Origin: an uncultured Clostridia bacterium
GTDB lineage: Bacteria; Bacillota; Clostridia; TANB77; CAG-508
Direction: 5' to 3'
Assembly (NCBI GenBank): GCA_944393395.1
Contig: CALYAB010000013.1
Span: 1-33,906 of the forward strand
Length of the DNA: 33,906 nt
Within the stretch, counting starts at the first letter, position 1; each line of letters opens with the position of its first letter. Below the pieces are notes generated by a model, which saw only the letters and a list, made by a program, of their open reading frames with translations, did not search any database and had not been told where the DNA came from. Made by a program: the position numbers and the translations under genes. Below are positions 33,852-33,906 of the stretch, piece after piece.

Positions 33852-33906
33852 TTGGACTTAAATTTATTCGAAAATTTGAAAAAGCATATAGAATCTAATG
33901 ATGTTA
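33852..33906 (+). CDS. 5' end of an unidentified gene, cut by the window edge
   Basis: A TTG start with GGAGG 7 nt upstream opens a frame reading LDLNLFENLKKHIESNDV and continuing past the end of the window. Too little is present to name a family. Confidence 0.5.
   Translation, partial: MDLNLFENLKKHIESNDV

Overview
The window is very AT-rich with short intergenic gaps. Its gene set is that of a low-GC endospore-forming Firmicute, most likely an uncultured Clostridia-type gut or sediment lineage. Evidence includes an H-type small acid-soluble spore protein, a single-chain glycyl-tRNA synthetase behind a T-box leader, Clostridia-type U32 and TIGR04086 proteins, a ChW-repeat surface protein and AGGAGG-type ribosome binding sites. 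Most genes lie on the minus strand.

Layout. 1-4800: a long palindromic repeat, an AAA/DUF4143 ATPase whose promoter carries three 32-bp-spaced repeats, a frameshifted U32 peptidase gene and an RNHCP zinc protein. 4843-11120: a TGS/uridine-kinase-like protein, sspH, an ABC-F ATPase and glyS with its T-box leader, divergent from tRNA-Trp. 11167-12725: a frameshifted M23 peptidase gene and an Rpn-type PD-(D/E)XK nuclease. 13151-20070: a dense minus-strand housekeeping run (zinc protein, efp, M24 aminopeptidase, prepilin peptidase, YqeG phosphatase, metallophosphoesterase, zinc-ribbon membrane protein, tsaD, M50 protease). 20187-26141: a membrane protein, lysS and a pilin-like protein with an FGE-type C-terminal domain. 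26332-26928: a small RNA, a 35-residue ORF and tRNA-Gln. 27342-31297: three TasA/camelysin-like or related surface proteins and a ChW-domain protein. 31337-33066: a TIGR04086 membrane protein, a biotin ligase and a HAD nucleotidase. The end holds a start-less gene remnant and the first codons of a plus-strand gene.

The best candidate for an undescribed system is at 26332-26774. A strong promoter drives an RNA of about 80 nt (5' hairpin, single-stranded middle, intrinsic terminator). Its middle is perfectly complementary over 14 nt to codons 2-6 of a neighbouring convergent 35-aa ORF. Its terminator loop is also complementary over 11 nt to the terminator loop of that ORF's mRNA. The ORF's leader can hide its own ribosome binding site. 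This is the architecture of a type I toxin-antitoxin or sRNA-controlled small-protein module.

The second theme is an unusual load of long hairpin repeats. Three copies of one family (1-375, 14366-14631, 27026-27231) share a core but have copy-specific outer arms. Each pair of arms is perfectly self-complementary, and the core substitutions keep pairing, mostly through G-U pairs readable only in plus-strand RNA. Smaller hairpin modules recur inside and outside these copies in different combinations. All functions are inferred from reading the sequence; no database search was run.
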